A stretch of DNA of 47,338 bases from assembly GCA_034006265.1 (NCBI GenBank), contig JAVETB010000012.1, positions 1 through 47,338 of the forward strand. Direction: 5' to 3'. Positions 8,082-15,885 of this stretch are shown piece after piece. The stretch comes from Syntrophus sp034006265 (GTDB lineage Bacteria > Desulfobacterota > Syntrophia > Syntrophales > Syntrophaceae). The translations under genes and the position numbers were made by a program. A model generated the notes under the pieces. That model searched no databases, had not been told where the DNA came from, and was given only the letters and a program-made list of their open reading frames with translations. Position 1 is the first letter of the stretch. The number at the start of each line of letters is the position of its first letter.

Positions 8082-8391
8082 GATGACTCCATGAGATAAT
8101 TTGCCTCCAAACGTGGCATGGCTGGAAACATTTTACTGAAGCGGTAGTTGGCTCACCGTTGAAAAAGAAAGATGGTCTTATTATCATGGTACTGAACGGT
8201 TCAACAATCCACGGGAAATAAAAATTTAAGAGTCCCAAGAATGTCTCTTTCATAATAATACCATTGACTTCTTCGCCGGAACTGGAACAGGCGGAGCAAA
8301 TATGGAGTGTGATTACGAAGTAATTATTTTGTTATGATAGACTGGATGCCGTTGTGGAGCAATCCGATTCAGGCTTGGTAGTAATGGCGGC
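8082..8391 (-). other. Gap holding the upstream region of the glycosyltransferase operon
   Basis: I see no supported gene here. A 65-codon minus-strand frame (8056-8253) overlaps the GT4 start and resembles nothing. The promoter of the GT4-GT2-GT4 operon should lie here, but I find no convincing -35/-10 or -24/-12 pair. Confidence 0.4.
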
Positions 8392-8418
8392 AAAAAAGTC
8401 AGCGATTCGTCAGCTGAC
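8392..8418 (-). terminator. Rho-independent terminator of pilin 2
   Basis: Read on the minus strand, gtcagc - 9-base loop - gctgac is followed by six T. It lies about 75 bases after the pilin stop codon and separates pilin 2 from the glycosyltransferase operon. Confidence 0.78.
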
Positions 8419-8490
8419 AAATTGGCATCGGATCAGTTCCATATTGGAAATATTTTCATCAATCGGTGATCCGCGTGCCGGTCATGGTGG

Positions 8491-8916
8491 TCAGTTGGCC
8501 GTAATTTCACCGACTGAACTATCAAAGGTGACGGTTTTATTTGTCTTCGTAGAGGTAACCACCACTTTATACGTTGCGGGAGGGCCAGCTGTTAACGTGA
8601 TCGTTGCCGTATTGTCGGAAGAAAGGCTGTTAAGACCATAAGCTGAAAGGTTAGCTACGGTCGCTGTGTACACACCGCCGTTGTCTGAATTAAAGTAGGC
8701 TTCTTCGGCATTCCTGATGCTGTTGGCATCCGCCTTCATCGAGGCCACAAAGCCAGCCTCCCGATACTTGGAAAACTGCGGAATGGCAATGGCTGCAAGG
8801 ATGCCAATTATCGCGATGACAATCATGAGTTCGATCAACGTAAAACCTTTTTTATCGCTCTTTGCTCTGAATTTTTTAATCATAGCCCCAATCTTTTCTG
8901 ATGAATTGATTTTCAT
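8491..8916 (-). CDS. Type IV pilin (PilA-like), copy 2
   Basis: Pilin paralogue of up to 141 residues. The mature protein starts at G|FTLIELMIVI with Glu5 and has 117 residues. Two starts are possible: ATG 8916 (24-residue leader) or ATG 8883 (13-residue leader, the same length as in pilin 1); neither has a strong ribosome site. Aromatics fall at mature F1, F24, Y27, F32, Y50, F51 and Y59, again close to the Geobacter pattern. The N-terminal half is nearly identical to pilin 1. The C-terminal domain is diverged but shares the TAGPPATY / TGPPATF and KTVTF / KTVTY segments. It has its own -24/-12 promoter and terminator, so it is independently transcribed. It could be an alternative major pilin or a differently regulated one. 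Confidence 0.94.
   Translation of the reverse strand: MKINSSEKIGAMIKKFRAKSDKKGFTLIELMIVIAIIGILAAIAIPQFSKYREAGFVASMKADANSIRNAEEAYFNSDNGGVYTATVANLSAYGLNSLSSDNTATITLTAGPPATYKVVVTSTKTNKTVTFDSSVGEITAN
8695..8847 (-). repeat. Pilin-gene inverted repeat, arm 2
   Basis: Counterpart of 1158-1310 in opposite orientation, about 82 percent identical by hand count, with a 24-base identical core at 8770-8793. Confidence 0.75.
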
Positions 8917-8957
8917 TTCTCATAAAGAACTGACTGATTAAGACGATTCGGTAATAG

Positions 8958-8974
8958 AGCAAAAGAAATGCCAG
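8958..8974 (-). promoter_or_regulatory. Sigma-54 (RpoN) -24/-12 promoter of pilin 2
   Basis: Read on the minus strand, CTGGCATTTCTTTTGCT matches YTGGCACGNNNNTTGCW with exactly 10 bases between GG (8971-8972) and GC (8959-8960). Transcription would start near 8948, about 31 bases before ATG 8916 or 64 before ATG 8883. Both pilin promoters share TTGCTCT at the -12 side. Confidence 0.83.
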
Positions 8975-9020
8975 ATAATTCGATTGCTGATCTTTTTCAA
9001 GGTTACGTCAAAGTCCGTCA

Positions 9021-9035
9021 ATCGATATCGATATC
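9021..9035. repeat. Overlapping short palindromes upstream of pilin 2
   Basis: The run atcgatatcgatatc contains two 12-base perfect palindromes. It lies about 50 bases upstream of the -24 element, where an activator could bind. It could equally be simple-sequence chance. Confidence 0.3.
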
Positions 9036-9230
9036 ATGAGCCTGCACAACAAAGTGCCATTTGATTTTTATTAAATAAATACCATGCTTTGTGAATCTAG
9101 GTGGCTTGCCCTTTTAATCATTTCAAGACAAGCATTCTTCTATGGCTATTAATTTTAATACAATGAAATACAAATCAGGTTGTTGGGAACATCCTTGATC
9201 GTTCTCCTCTGTGGTTTCCATCACGATCAA

Positions 9231-9268
9231 GACCTGTGATTTTTACCGGTTTCTGGTCATTTTCCCCG
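9231..9268 (-). repeat. 36-bp dispersed element, copy 2
   Basis: Read on the minus strand it begins ggggaaaatgaccaga and matches 767-804 with about 3 mismatches over 36 bases. Relative to copy 1 the hairpin is imperfect and not followed by a T run. It is about 320 bases upstream of pilin 2, mirroring copy 1. Confidence 0.7.
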
Positions 9269-9355
9269 CTATTTCACGAATCCACCTGATTTTATGGTCC
9301 AGAACGCCTCCTTATGCGCCATCTGGACGTCTGTGGTGGTCGATCCGCCTTTGTT

Positions 9356-10378
9356 TTATCTGGAAATTGTCCTGACGCACCCATCATTTATTAAACAGTC
9401 ATTGTTTATCCAATTATCAATGTCCGCAGCCTTTCGAAAATTTTCATTTGTATACAATTTTAAGTCGTAGACGTTTCTTTTGTGAAAATACATGATCCTG
9501 GCCGGTATAAAATGCCATGAAAGTTTTCCTGCTGCTACCTTGGCGAGCGTAGCAGATAATGCCTTTATGAAATCTATTGCATTTCTTCTGATCATTAATG
9601 GGATAATCCGGCCTCTTTCCCTATGCTTCCTGTAATCGGTATAGGAATCACAAAATCCTTGGTTGCCTATTCTCTTGATCAGATAATCAAGCGTGGTTCT
9701 GCTTTGGGGAATCATGTGATATATGATCGAATGAGATGTGTACGCAAATTTATAGCCTAGATTTTTTATTTTTATATTCAGGCCTGTTTCTCCGTCACCG
9801 ATCCAAACCCCGGCCGTATTTTCGGGGTTAAAACCGCCTGCCTGGAAAAAAAGCTCACGTCGAATAGCTTGATGGCAACTGAACACAAGATCGTTTTTTG
9901 AGACAATCAGTTCCTCAGGTCTGTCCATTTCCGTCAAACTCAAGTAATGATTCCAAAGGAAACGGCGGATCCAGGCCGGCGGTTCTTCCTTAAACAGGGG
10001 AAGAATAAGGCCGGTTGCGCAACCGACTTCGGGGAACAGGTCGAACACCTTGACCAACTCAGTCAGTAAAGCCTTATCGGCTACCATATCGTCATCTGTA
10101 AAGTACAGGATATCGCCCCCTGCCTTCTGTGCCGCGCTGTTTCGCGCATAATGGACCCCCTGGCGAGGTTCAAAAAGGTATGTTACGGGAACGGCCGAGT
10201 TGTCGACATAATGAGAAGCGATCTCCCTGGTTGTATCCGTTGAATTGTTGTCCATTATAATAATTTCATAACGGTCACTCGGATAATCCTGAGCCAGAAA
10301 GCTGGCCAATGTTACGGGAAGCATCTGTGCCCGGTTATAAGTAGGGATAATGATCGATACAAAAGGCGATCTGGACAT
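9356..10378 (-). CDS. GT2-family glycosyltransferase
   Basis: A GT-A enzyme of 340 residues: VSIIIPTYNRAQM at the start, IIIMDNNSTDTT in the nucleotide-binding region, and the metal site YFTDDDMV near residues 92-99. The C-terminal third has a basic amphipathic stretch. It begins 13 bases after the radical SAM gene and is the last gene of the long minus-strand polysaccharide cluster. It probably adds a sugar to the O-antigen or core on the cytoplasmic side. Specificity is unknown. Confidence 0.88.
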   Translation of the reverse strand: MSRSPFVSIIIPTYNRAQMLPVTLASFLAQDYPSDRYEIIIMDNNSTDTTREIASHYVDNSAVPVTYLFEPRQGVHYARNSAAQKAGGDILYFTDDDMVADKALLTELVKVFDLFPEVGCATGLILPLFKEEPPAWIRRFLWNHYLSLTEMDRPEELIVSKNDLVFSCHQAIRRELFFQAGGFNPENTAGVWIGDGETGLNIKIKNLGYKFAYTSHSIIYHMIPQSRTTLDYLIKRIGNQGFCDSYTDYRKHRERGRIIPLMIRRNAIDFIKALSATLAKVAAGKLSWHFIPARIMYFHKRNVYDLKLYTNENFRKAADIDNWINNDCLINDGCVRTISR

Positions 10379-10391
10379 GGATTTTTTCTCG

Positions 10392-11375
10392 TTATTTATT
10401 CTTCTGCATCCTATAGGTCAGAAAAATGCTGCAGTCGTTGCACACGAGCGTTTCTTCGGCCTTCCTGTCTTGAAACATTCTTCGCGCCCGTTTGAATTTG
10501 TCCGTGTTGTACATCTGCTGGATCGTCATCGTGTTGTCCCACTGGAAGAAATCATCCGCCGGGTCCGTGCACCAGCAGCACGGAGGGATGCTTCCATCTT
10601 GTTCAACAATCAGGTAATCGTATAAAAAGGGGCATCTCTTTCCCAGCATCGAAAAATTGACATCGAGATATTTGCGTCTGGCGATTTCTTCTTCCGAAAA
10701 CCACTGAAAGGCCCTGGCAGTATCTCTGTCTTTAAATACGGTTGTCATATCGCAGGAATAATACCTGTCCGCTCCCCATTTCGTATAATTCTCAGCAATT
10801 ACTTTGATTTGATTGGTCGTATATTTATTGCGAAGATATTGTAATGAAATAACGGGATAAACGCTATTATAGGCCTTCTTGTAATCCGATAGTTTGTTTA
10901 AATTCCAGAGGACGAGATTGAAGTCTCCCCCGATTCGATACCGGGAGTAATCTTCCTGGTTGATGCCATCGAAAGAGACAATTAAATGTTTCAGTCGAAA
11001 TCGAACCATGGCCTCCAGTTTTTCATCAATGTTTGGAAGGCTCAGATTGCTGCTTATCTCGGTATTTAAATCATATACATTGCAGTATTCCAAAATGTTT
11101 ATGAAATCTTTGTGCAGCAGGCTTTCTCCCCATTTGTATAGCTGGACAAGGCCATGAAACTCTCTGATTTTGTCAATGATCGAGGTAAATAATTCATAGG
11201 TCATGAATTGTTTGCTTTTTTGTTGCCTTTTCAGTCCTGTGATGCACAGGGGACAGCTCAGGTTGCAGACATTCGTCAATCCGATGGCGAAAATCCTGGG
11301 AATATATCCCCTTGTAAATGTTTGTCTGAGGACTGATTTTAGGGCGGAAAAACCCGCAAGAAGATCTTCATTCAT
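10392..11375 (-). CDS. Radical SAM protein with SPASM-like C-terminus
   Basis: 327 residues. The [4Fe-4S]/S-adenosylmethionine motif is CNLSCPLC (Cys37, Cys41, Cys44; CX3CX2C). A TIM-barrel-like body follows, with SFDGIN typical of the family. The C-terminal Cys cluster (CPFLYDY, PCCWC, CNDC) fits a SPASM or twitch domain binding auxiliary iron-sulphur clusters. The start overlaps the upstream GT2 gene by 4 bases. Radical SAM enzymes of this class often sit in polysaccharide clusters, but most have no assigned reaction. They could dehydrate, epimerise or otherwise modify a sugar or peptide. No small peptide substrate gene is visible next to it, which argues against RiPP maturation. Confidence 0.85.
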   Translation of the reverse strand: MNEDLLAGFSALKSVLRQTFTRGYIPRIFAIGLTNVCNLSCPLCITGLKRQQKSKQFMTYELFTSIIDKIREFHGLVQLYKWGESLLHKDFINILEYCNVYDLNTEISSNLSLPNIDEKLEAMVRFRLKHLIVSFDGINQEDYSRYRIGGDFNLVLWNLNKLSDYKKAYNSVYPVISLQYLRNKYTTNQIKVIAENYTKWGADRYYSCDMTTVFKDRDTARAFQWFSEEEIARRKYLDVNFSMLGKRCPFLYDYLIVEQDGSIPPCCWCTDPADDFFQWDNTMTIQQMYNTDKFKRARRMFQDRKAEETLVCNDCSIFLTYRMQKNK

Positions 11376-12151
11376 GGGTCATAACGGATAAATTTGAAGA
11401 ACTTTCCTAAGATTATGAAATAAAAAACTTTGAACTTTTTCGCCGGGGTCAGCCTCTGGCGATACTTCTTGATCAGTTGTCTGAACCGTACATCGCCAGA
11501 ACCCCTTTTCATGTCCTCGAAGGTTTTTGTCCCTTGAAGATACCGATAATTGCCAAACGATTCATTAACGTAAACGGGCTTCACATGCATCGCCGCCCGG
11601 AGGATGAAATCCAGATCCAGGGTGTAGTGTTCACGGATATCATAAAAACCGATGATATCATGCAAAGATCGAGAATAGAAATAAGCTGATGGATTAACGG
11701 GAAAAGGGAATACGGATACCTCTGCCGATAGAAGTTGCGTCAGGTCGAGATGCGCCGGTTTGTTTGTCTCGATAAGTTTCCCATGCTCACCCCACATGTG
11801 GCAGTTGCCCACGAGTAAGGAAGGTTCCGGAAGGGTTTTCATCAGGTCGATCGCCTTCTGCAGCGTACCCGGAGAGTAATAATCGTCCACGTTGAGGAAC
11901 CCGAGAGTATCGCCGTCGGCCATTCGGATTCCCTTGTTCATGGCGTCGGACTGTCCCCTGTCCTTCTCCGACACCCAGCGGATGTGCTTATAATGTTCCG
12001 CATAGTGTTTGATGATTTCAATCGTGCCATCGGTTGAACCGCCATCGACGATAATATGTTCCACATCTCGACATGCCTGTTCGATCACATTGATAACGCA
12101 GGATTCAATGTACCGTTTTCCGTTATAGACAGGGGTAATTACACTGATCAT
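11372..12151 (-). CDS. GT2-family glycosyltransferase
   Basis: 259 residues, WcaA-like subgroup. MISVITPVYNGKRYI is followed by IIVDGGSTDGT (residues 33-43), DAMNKGIRMADG and the metal site NVDDYY (88-92). Same length and motif order as the GT2 at 6076-6855, so the two are paralogues in neighbouring clusters. It is coupled by a 4-base overlap to the radical SAM gene. A 142-base gap separates it from the upstream heptosyltransferase gene, with no terminator visible. Confidence 0.88.
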   Translation of the reverse strand: MISVITPVYNGKRYIESCVINVIEQACRDVEHIIVDGGSTDGTIEIIKHYAEHYKHIRWVSEKDRGQSDAMNKGIRMADGDTLGFLNVDDYYSPGTLQKAIDLMKTLPEPSLLVGNCHMWGEHGKLIETNKPAHLDLTQLLSAEVSVFPFPVNPSAYFYSRSLHDIIGFYDIREHYTLDLDFILRAAMHVKPVYVNESFGNYRYLQGTKTFEDMKRGSGDVRFRQLIKKYRQRLTPAKKFKVFYFIILGKFFKFIRYDP

Positions 12152-12293
12152 TTAAAGGCGGCCATTCTCATTTTGGGAATATGTCTGCATATCTGATGCC
12201 TGCGGATACAAACATTTCGGTAAGACGATGATTGTGCCATCGGAGGTGAACGGTTGCATCTTATATCTTACACATATCAATCCATTGGTCTTG

Positions 12294-13475
12294 TCAGCTC
12301 TGCTGCCATTCATAATTCAACAGTTTTGATGCAGCCATGGCAACTTCTTGAGGAGACACTCCTGTGATACATTCTGCTTCGTCATGAATGCATTGCCAGT
12401 TGCAGTGAAAACATCCCGTTTTATTCGTCAGGAAGATATGTTTCGCAGGATCTCCCCAAGGGACAAACCTGCCGAAGTGACCGCCACCGACAATGCCGAT
12501 TGCCGGAACGCCGGCAGCGACGGCCATGTGCAACCCCGATGTATCCATGCTGATCAGCAGATCACAGGACATGATGGTTTTCACCAAGGTTCGAAGCGTC
12601 GATTGTCCTGTGAAGTCCAGAATTTCAGCATTCTCACAGTTTGCTTTGATAAAGAGCGCCGCTTGCTTGGCCAATTCCCTGTCCTCGGAGCTTCCGAAGA
12701 TAACATAGATCTGTTGTTGGCCTAAACGTTTTGCAAGCTCCCCATAATTATGAGATTCCCAGCGTCTTTCCCTATGCGAAGCACCGGGAAACAGCCCAAT
12801 GACATTCCGTCCATTCCGTTGTAATCCATGAAGATGATTTTTTTCTGAATCGTCCAGCCAGAATTCAGGCCTGATGTCATCGAGGGAGATGGCCTCGCAT
12901 CCCATAAAAACGAGAAAGTCCAATGTAATCAAAAGTTCGTGCACCCAGGGATCGCTTGTGGAAACATCGAGCTGTTTTTTCAAGAGCGAAGAGGGTTTCA
13001 ATGTTTCCGGATATCCCTTCCCCGGGGCGTTGAGGTTGCAGCCGGTCATTCCAAAGGTTTTTCCCCCATTCAGGCAGTCGATAATTCTCAGATGAGGGAC
13101 TTGCGGGGACTTGACGGGATAAATAACGATGTCGAAGGGCCTGTAAAAGAAATTCCAGAGCTTGTTGGCAATGGTGATGGCGCGTTCCATTTCCGGTTTC
13201 ACGGTGAAGCCCTTATGTTCAACCTTCCCCCGCCACGTTAGCTCATCAACAGGAACACAGGCGTCGATGTGAGGACATAATTCGACGAGATTGACAATGT
13301 GTGCCTGCACGGCCAGTGTAATATGCGCTTCAGGATAAAGATTGCGGATGTGCCGGAGCGCCCCGGTGAACAGCAAAACGTCACCGATGTTATCCGGCCT
13401 TAAAATGAGAACCCTTGTACGATCCATGTTGAGGTGGCGTGTTTCTCCCGCAGTTGATGACGACGTTTCCTTCAT
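12294..13475 (-). CDS. GT9 ADP-heptose:LPS heptosyltransferase family protein
   Basis: 393 residues, GT-B fold, GT9 family. The N-terminal half has VLILRPDNIGDVLLFTGAL (about 23-41), the family's acceptor-side motif. The C-terminal half has GLFPGASHRERRW, a binding region around DTSGLHMAVAAGVPAIGIVGG, and a Cys-rich tail (CFHCNWQC) seen in many GT9 proteins. These enzymes transfer heptose from ADP-heptose to Kdo or heptose of the LPS inner core. Remote members use other sugars. ATG 13475 is used, but ATG 13427 just before the conserved motif is also possible; neither has a clear ribosome site. It ends 142 bases before the GT2 gene. Confidence 0.86.
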   Translation of the reverse strand: MKETSSSTAGETRHLNMDRTRVLILRPDNIGDVLLFTGALRHIRNLYPEAHITLAVQAHIVNLVELCPHIDACVPVDELTWRGKVEHKGFTVKPEMERAITIANKLWNFFYRPFDIVIYPVKSPQVPHLRIIDCLNGGKTFGMTGCNLNAPGKGYPETLKPSSLLKKQLDVSTSDPWVHELLITLDFLVFMGCEAISLDDIRPEFWLDDSEKNHLHGLQRNGRNVIGLFPGASHRERRWESHNYGELAKRLGQQQIYVIFGSSEDRELAKQAALFIKANCENAEILDFTGQSTLRTLVKTIMSCDLLISMDTSGLHMAVAAGVPAIGIVGGGHFGRFVPWGDPAKHIFLTNKTGCFHCNWQCIHDEAECITGVSPQEVAMAASKLLNYEWQQS

Positions 13476-13492
13476 TCAACATTCTTTTTTTC

Positions 13493-15874
13493 TTATCTTA
13501 ACATCTTAATGAGTTTAGAAAGATTCCTTTTCAGCTGAAGTGGGCGGTTCGTGTTTATTCCCGGATAGCCCAGCGCGATATATTTCTGCGGAGGAATCCC
13601 CATTGCCAGGGCTTTTTCAGCGTAATCGACCATTGCCTTGGCATGGAGCTTAAGGCCTTTTCCCCAGGGCCCTCCATTCCAATCACTCCTGACATTAAAC
13701 CCCTGTGCTTCCAGATAATCTCTCAAGGCAGGTGAAACAGATGCATATAGAGAAAGGACATTCTGGAAGCTGGCGGGATTTGGCCAATCAATGGCATCTG
13801 AAATCCATCGCGATGCGGCTGCGATATTAAGCGCATTTTTGTATTGCCAAGGTGAGACGCACCTGGAATCGCTTTTGCCGTGAGCAGATGGTGATGTTCC
13901 GCTTGATGAGGCCTGCTCTGATAGGACCTGATCGACGAGTGCAATGAGGTAACCGGCGAGCTCACAGACCCTCTCTGTGAGCTCCTCAAGCATAGAAAAA
14001 CGCTCCTGATGGAGATCAAACCAGGTAGCCCTCAAATTGTCAATACGCGACACATACTCCTTATAGTCATCCGGAACCGGTAGATTGGCTTTTTCCGCCA
14101 GTTGATACGTATATTGAAGGCTATGGAGCATGCAGAGCAAAATGCGCAGCCTGATCGGCTTGGTCCACGCAATCCAGAGGATATCAGCGGGTATTTTAAC
14201 AATAAGATAATCAACCAGCATTCCCAAGTATACGCCTGCGGCATCGCCGTCCGGCATTGACGGCGGTGCCAACGTATCGCCCCAAAGATGCCTGATATTG
14301 AAGATGGGGTACCAGCAAGGAAGATCCGCCCATGAGCTTTCGGGGCAGATATAGGGCGCATGGGTCAAGCGGCATCGGATCCATTCCGGAAAGGACTCCG
14401 GCTGGTATTGCTGCCAATCCTGGATGGCGTTGTCCTCATAAACCAGGATGAAATCAAGATCGGATATCCCCGGGGCGGCGATGCGGCCTATCTGGTAGAT
14501 TGCAACAGGAGGCTTGAGCATTTTTCCCCAATGATTGACGAGATAATCGGCGGTTCTGGTGTAGCTTGAGAGCACCATTTTCCGCGGGATGTCGATAAAA
14601 GGGCCATTGGCCAATCCGTGGAATAAATTGCTGCTGAAGGAATGTGGCTCCTGCTGGATAACGTTTCCTTCCGAGCTCCGGCAGGATTCCGTCCTTTCAG
14701 GTGTCAAGCGTTGCTGCATTGCTTCAAGCAGCTTTAAAACTCTTGCGGAATAATCCATTCCGGTTTTATGCTGTACTTCCCGAGCCCGTTGCGCATTAGA
14801 AGAATGACCTTTGGCCCACTCCTGTAACAGAAAGGGCCAGCGAAGCAGGCGTGAAGACCACAGGAGCGCTCGACCGGGTCTGGGGCGCGGTCCCAGTGTC
14901 GCTCTCACATCGGTTGCAGTTCTGACGGGTTCCCATTCTTCGGGAGAAAAGTCGGGCTCTGTTCGTGGAAAAGAATCTCGCTTGAAGAGAAAGGCGCCGG
15001 TAAGACTCTGGTAATAAAGGGTTGGCAAGAGCATGGTACTTCCTAACACCCATTCAATGTCAAAGCTGTCTTTTAATGGGTTCGGATTGGAAGCCCGTCT
15101 CTGAAAGAAATCTTTAAACAGGTCCAGCATCTGATCTGACACATCGATGGAATCTCGTGCCCAGATCTCCAGATCATCGTTTTGTTCAAGCAAATCAACC
15201 CCATAGCCAAAGAGTATTGAAGGGAACATGGCTTCAGGGTACCATGCCAAATCAATTTCGGGGATGTAGTAAGGGCCGTGATGCATGAAGGGATCGAAGG
15301 CATAAGTCAGTGTCAATATTTCTCTTGCCAGGTTGCGAAGCCGCAGCAAGGCTGCCGGGTCTTTGAGTACGGATGTTTTTACGACAAATGCCAGGTCCAT
15401 ATCACTGAAACCGATGGTATCCTCCAGTGTGGCAACGCTGCCGTGAACAATTGCCCTTTTGAAAAAGATCCCGCCCGCTTCATCAAGAATGCGATGGAGC
15501 ATGTGCACAGGACGGTAATGAGGCTTAAATCCGCCCTCATTGAACCATGAAGCGTAATCTTTTCCTGAAGAGGCAGTCGTCCGGCTGGTATTCGTCTTGG
15601 GAATATGCCGCTCCCAGGCTGAAAAAAACCCCGCTAATGTTTCTGCATATTGCCGAGGTGATACATGTCCGCGATAGATTTGCAGCTTCTGGATGTTCAG
15701 AGCCGCTCCGCAAAGCTGAAAGGATTTTATGCAGTCCAGCAGAGGCGTGATGCGAAGGAAACATTTTTCAACAAGCGAATGCCTGAAAGTGTCTGCAGAA
15801 AAACTTCCGTAAAGAAAATAACTTAGAGCATCGTTCAATGTCTTCTGCAAAGGTGATAAATTCATGATGATCAT
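13493..15874 (-). CDS. Large protein with two nucleotidyltransferase-like domains
   Basis: 793 residues, function unknown. Two segments look like the nucleotidyltransferase superfamily signature hG[GS]...DhDh. The first is HGSVATLEDTIGFSDMDLAF (Gly145-Ser146, Asp158, Asp160), with a possible third acidic residue in PEIDLAWYP (about 206-208). The second is IGRIAAPGISDLDFILV (Gly463, Asp472, Asp474), where Arg464 replaces the usual Ser/Gly, so it may be inactive. Helical linkers surround both, and a low-complexity Ser/Gly stretch lies near 655-670. The gene is 11 bases downstream of wzt and 17 upstream of the heptosyltransferase gene, so it is part of the polysaccharide operon. It could attach a nucleotide, or a nucleotide-linked group, to a sugar or small molecule. 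It is not a sugar-nucleotide pyrophosphorylase by motif. ATG 15865 is an alternative start. Confidence 0.7.
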   Translation of the reverse strand: MIIMNLSPLQKTLNDALSYFLYGSFSADTFRHSLVEKCFLRITPLLDCIKSFQLCGAALNIQKLQIYRGHVSPRQYAETLAGFFSAWERHIPKTNTSRTTASSGKDYASWFNEGGFKPHYRPVHMLHRILDEAGGIFFKRAIVHGSVATLEDTIGFSDMDLAFVVKTSVLKDPAALLRLRNLAREILTLTYAFDPFMHHGPYYIPEIDLAWYPEAMFPSILFGYGVDLLEQNDDLEIWARDSIDVSDQMLDLFKDFFQRRASNPNPLKDSFDIEWVLGSTMLLPTLYYQSLTGAFLFKRDSFPRTEPDFSPEEWEPVRTATDVRATLGPRPRPGRALLWSSRLLRWPFLLQEWAKGHSSNAQRAREVQHKTGMDYSARVLKLLEAMQQRLTPERTESCRSSEGNVIQQEPHSFSSNLFHGLANGPFIDIPRKMVLSSYTRTADYLVNHWGKMLKPPVAIYQIGRIAAPGISDLDFILVYEDNAIQDWQQYQPESFPEWIRCRLTHAPYICPESSWADLPCWYPIFNIRHLWGDTLAPPSMPDGDAAGVYLGMLVDYLIVKIPADILWIAWTKPIRLRILLCMLHSLQYTYQLAEKANLPVPDDYKEYVSRIDNLRATWFDLHQERFSMLEELTERVCELAGYLIALVDQVLSEQASSSGTSPSAHGKSDSRCVSPWQYKNALNIAAASRWISDAIDWPNPASFQNVLSLYASVSPALRDYLEAQGFNVRSDWNGGPWGKGLKLHAKAMVDYAEKALAMGIPPQKYIALGYPGINTNRPLQLKRNLSKLIKMLR

Positions 15875-15885
15875 GCGATCTGCAC

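Larger units (their letters stand above)
8917..9355. other. Intergenic region between pilin 2 and the O-antigen cluster
   Basis: No gene of more than about 17 codons is supported. It contains the pilin 2 promoter (8958-8974), the short palindromes at 9021-9035, AT-rich sequence, and the second copy of the 36-bp element (about 9231-9268). The O-antigen operon ends at its right-hand edge without an obvious terminator. Confidence 0.55.

Noticed and set aside
8056..8253. 65-codon minus-strand frame upstream of the GT4 gene
   Set aside because: It overlaps the GT4 start by 26 bases, has no recognisable motif and no ribosome site.
9042..9060. Second -24/-12-like box (TGGCACTTTGTTGTGC) upstream of pilin 2
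   Set aside because: GG and GC are 11 bases apart instead of 10 and TTGC is broken; the box at 8958-8974 fits better.
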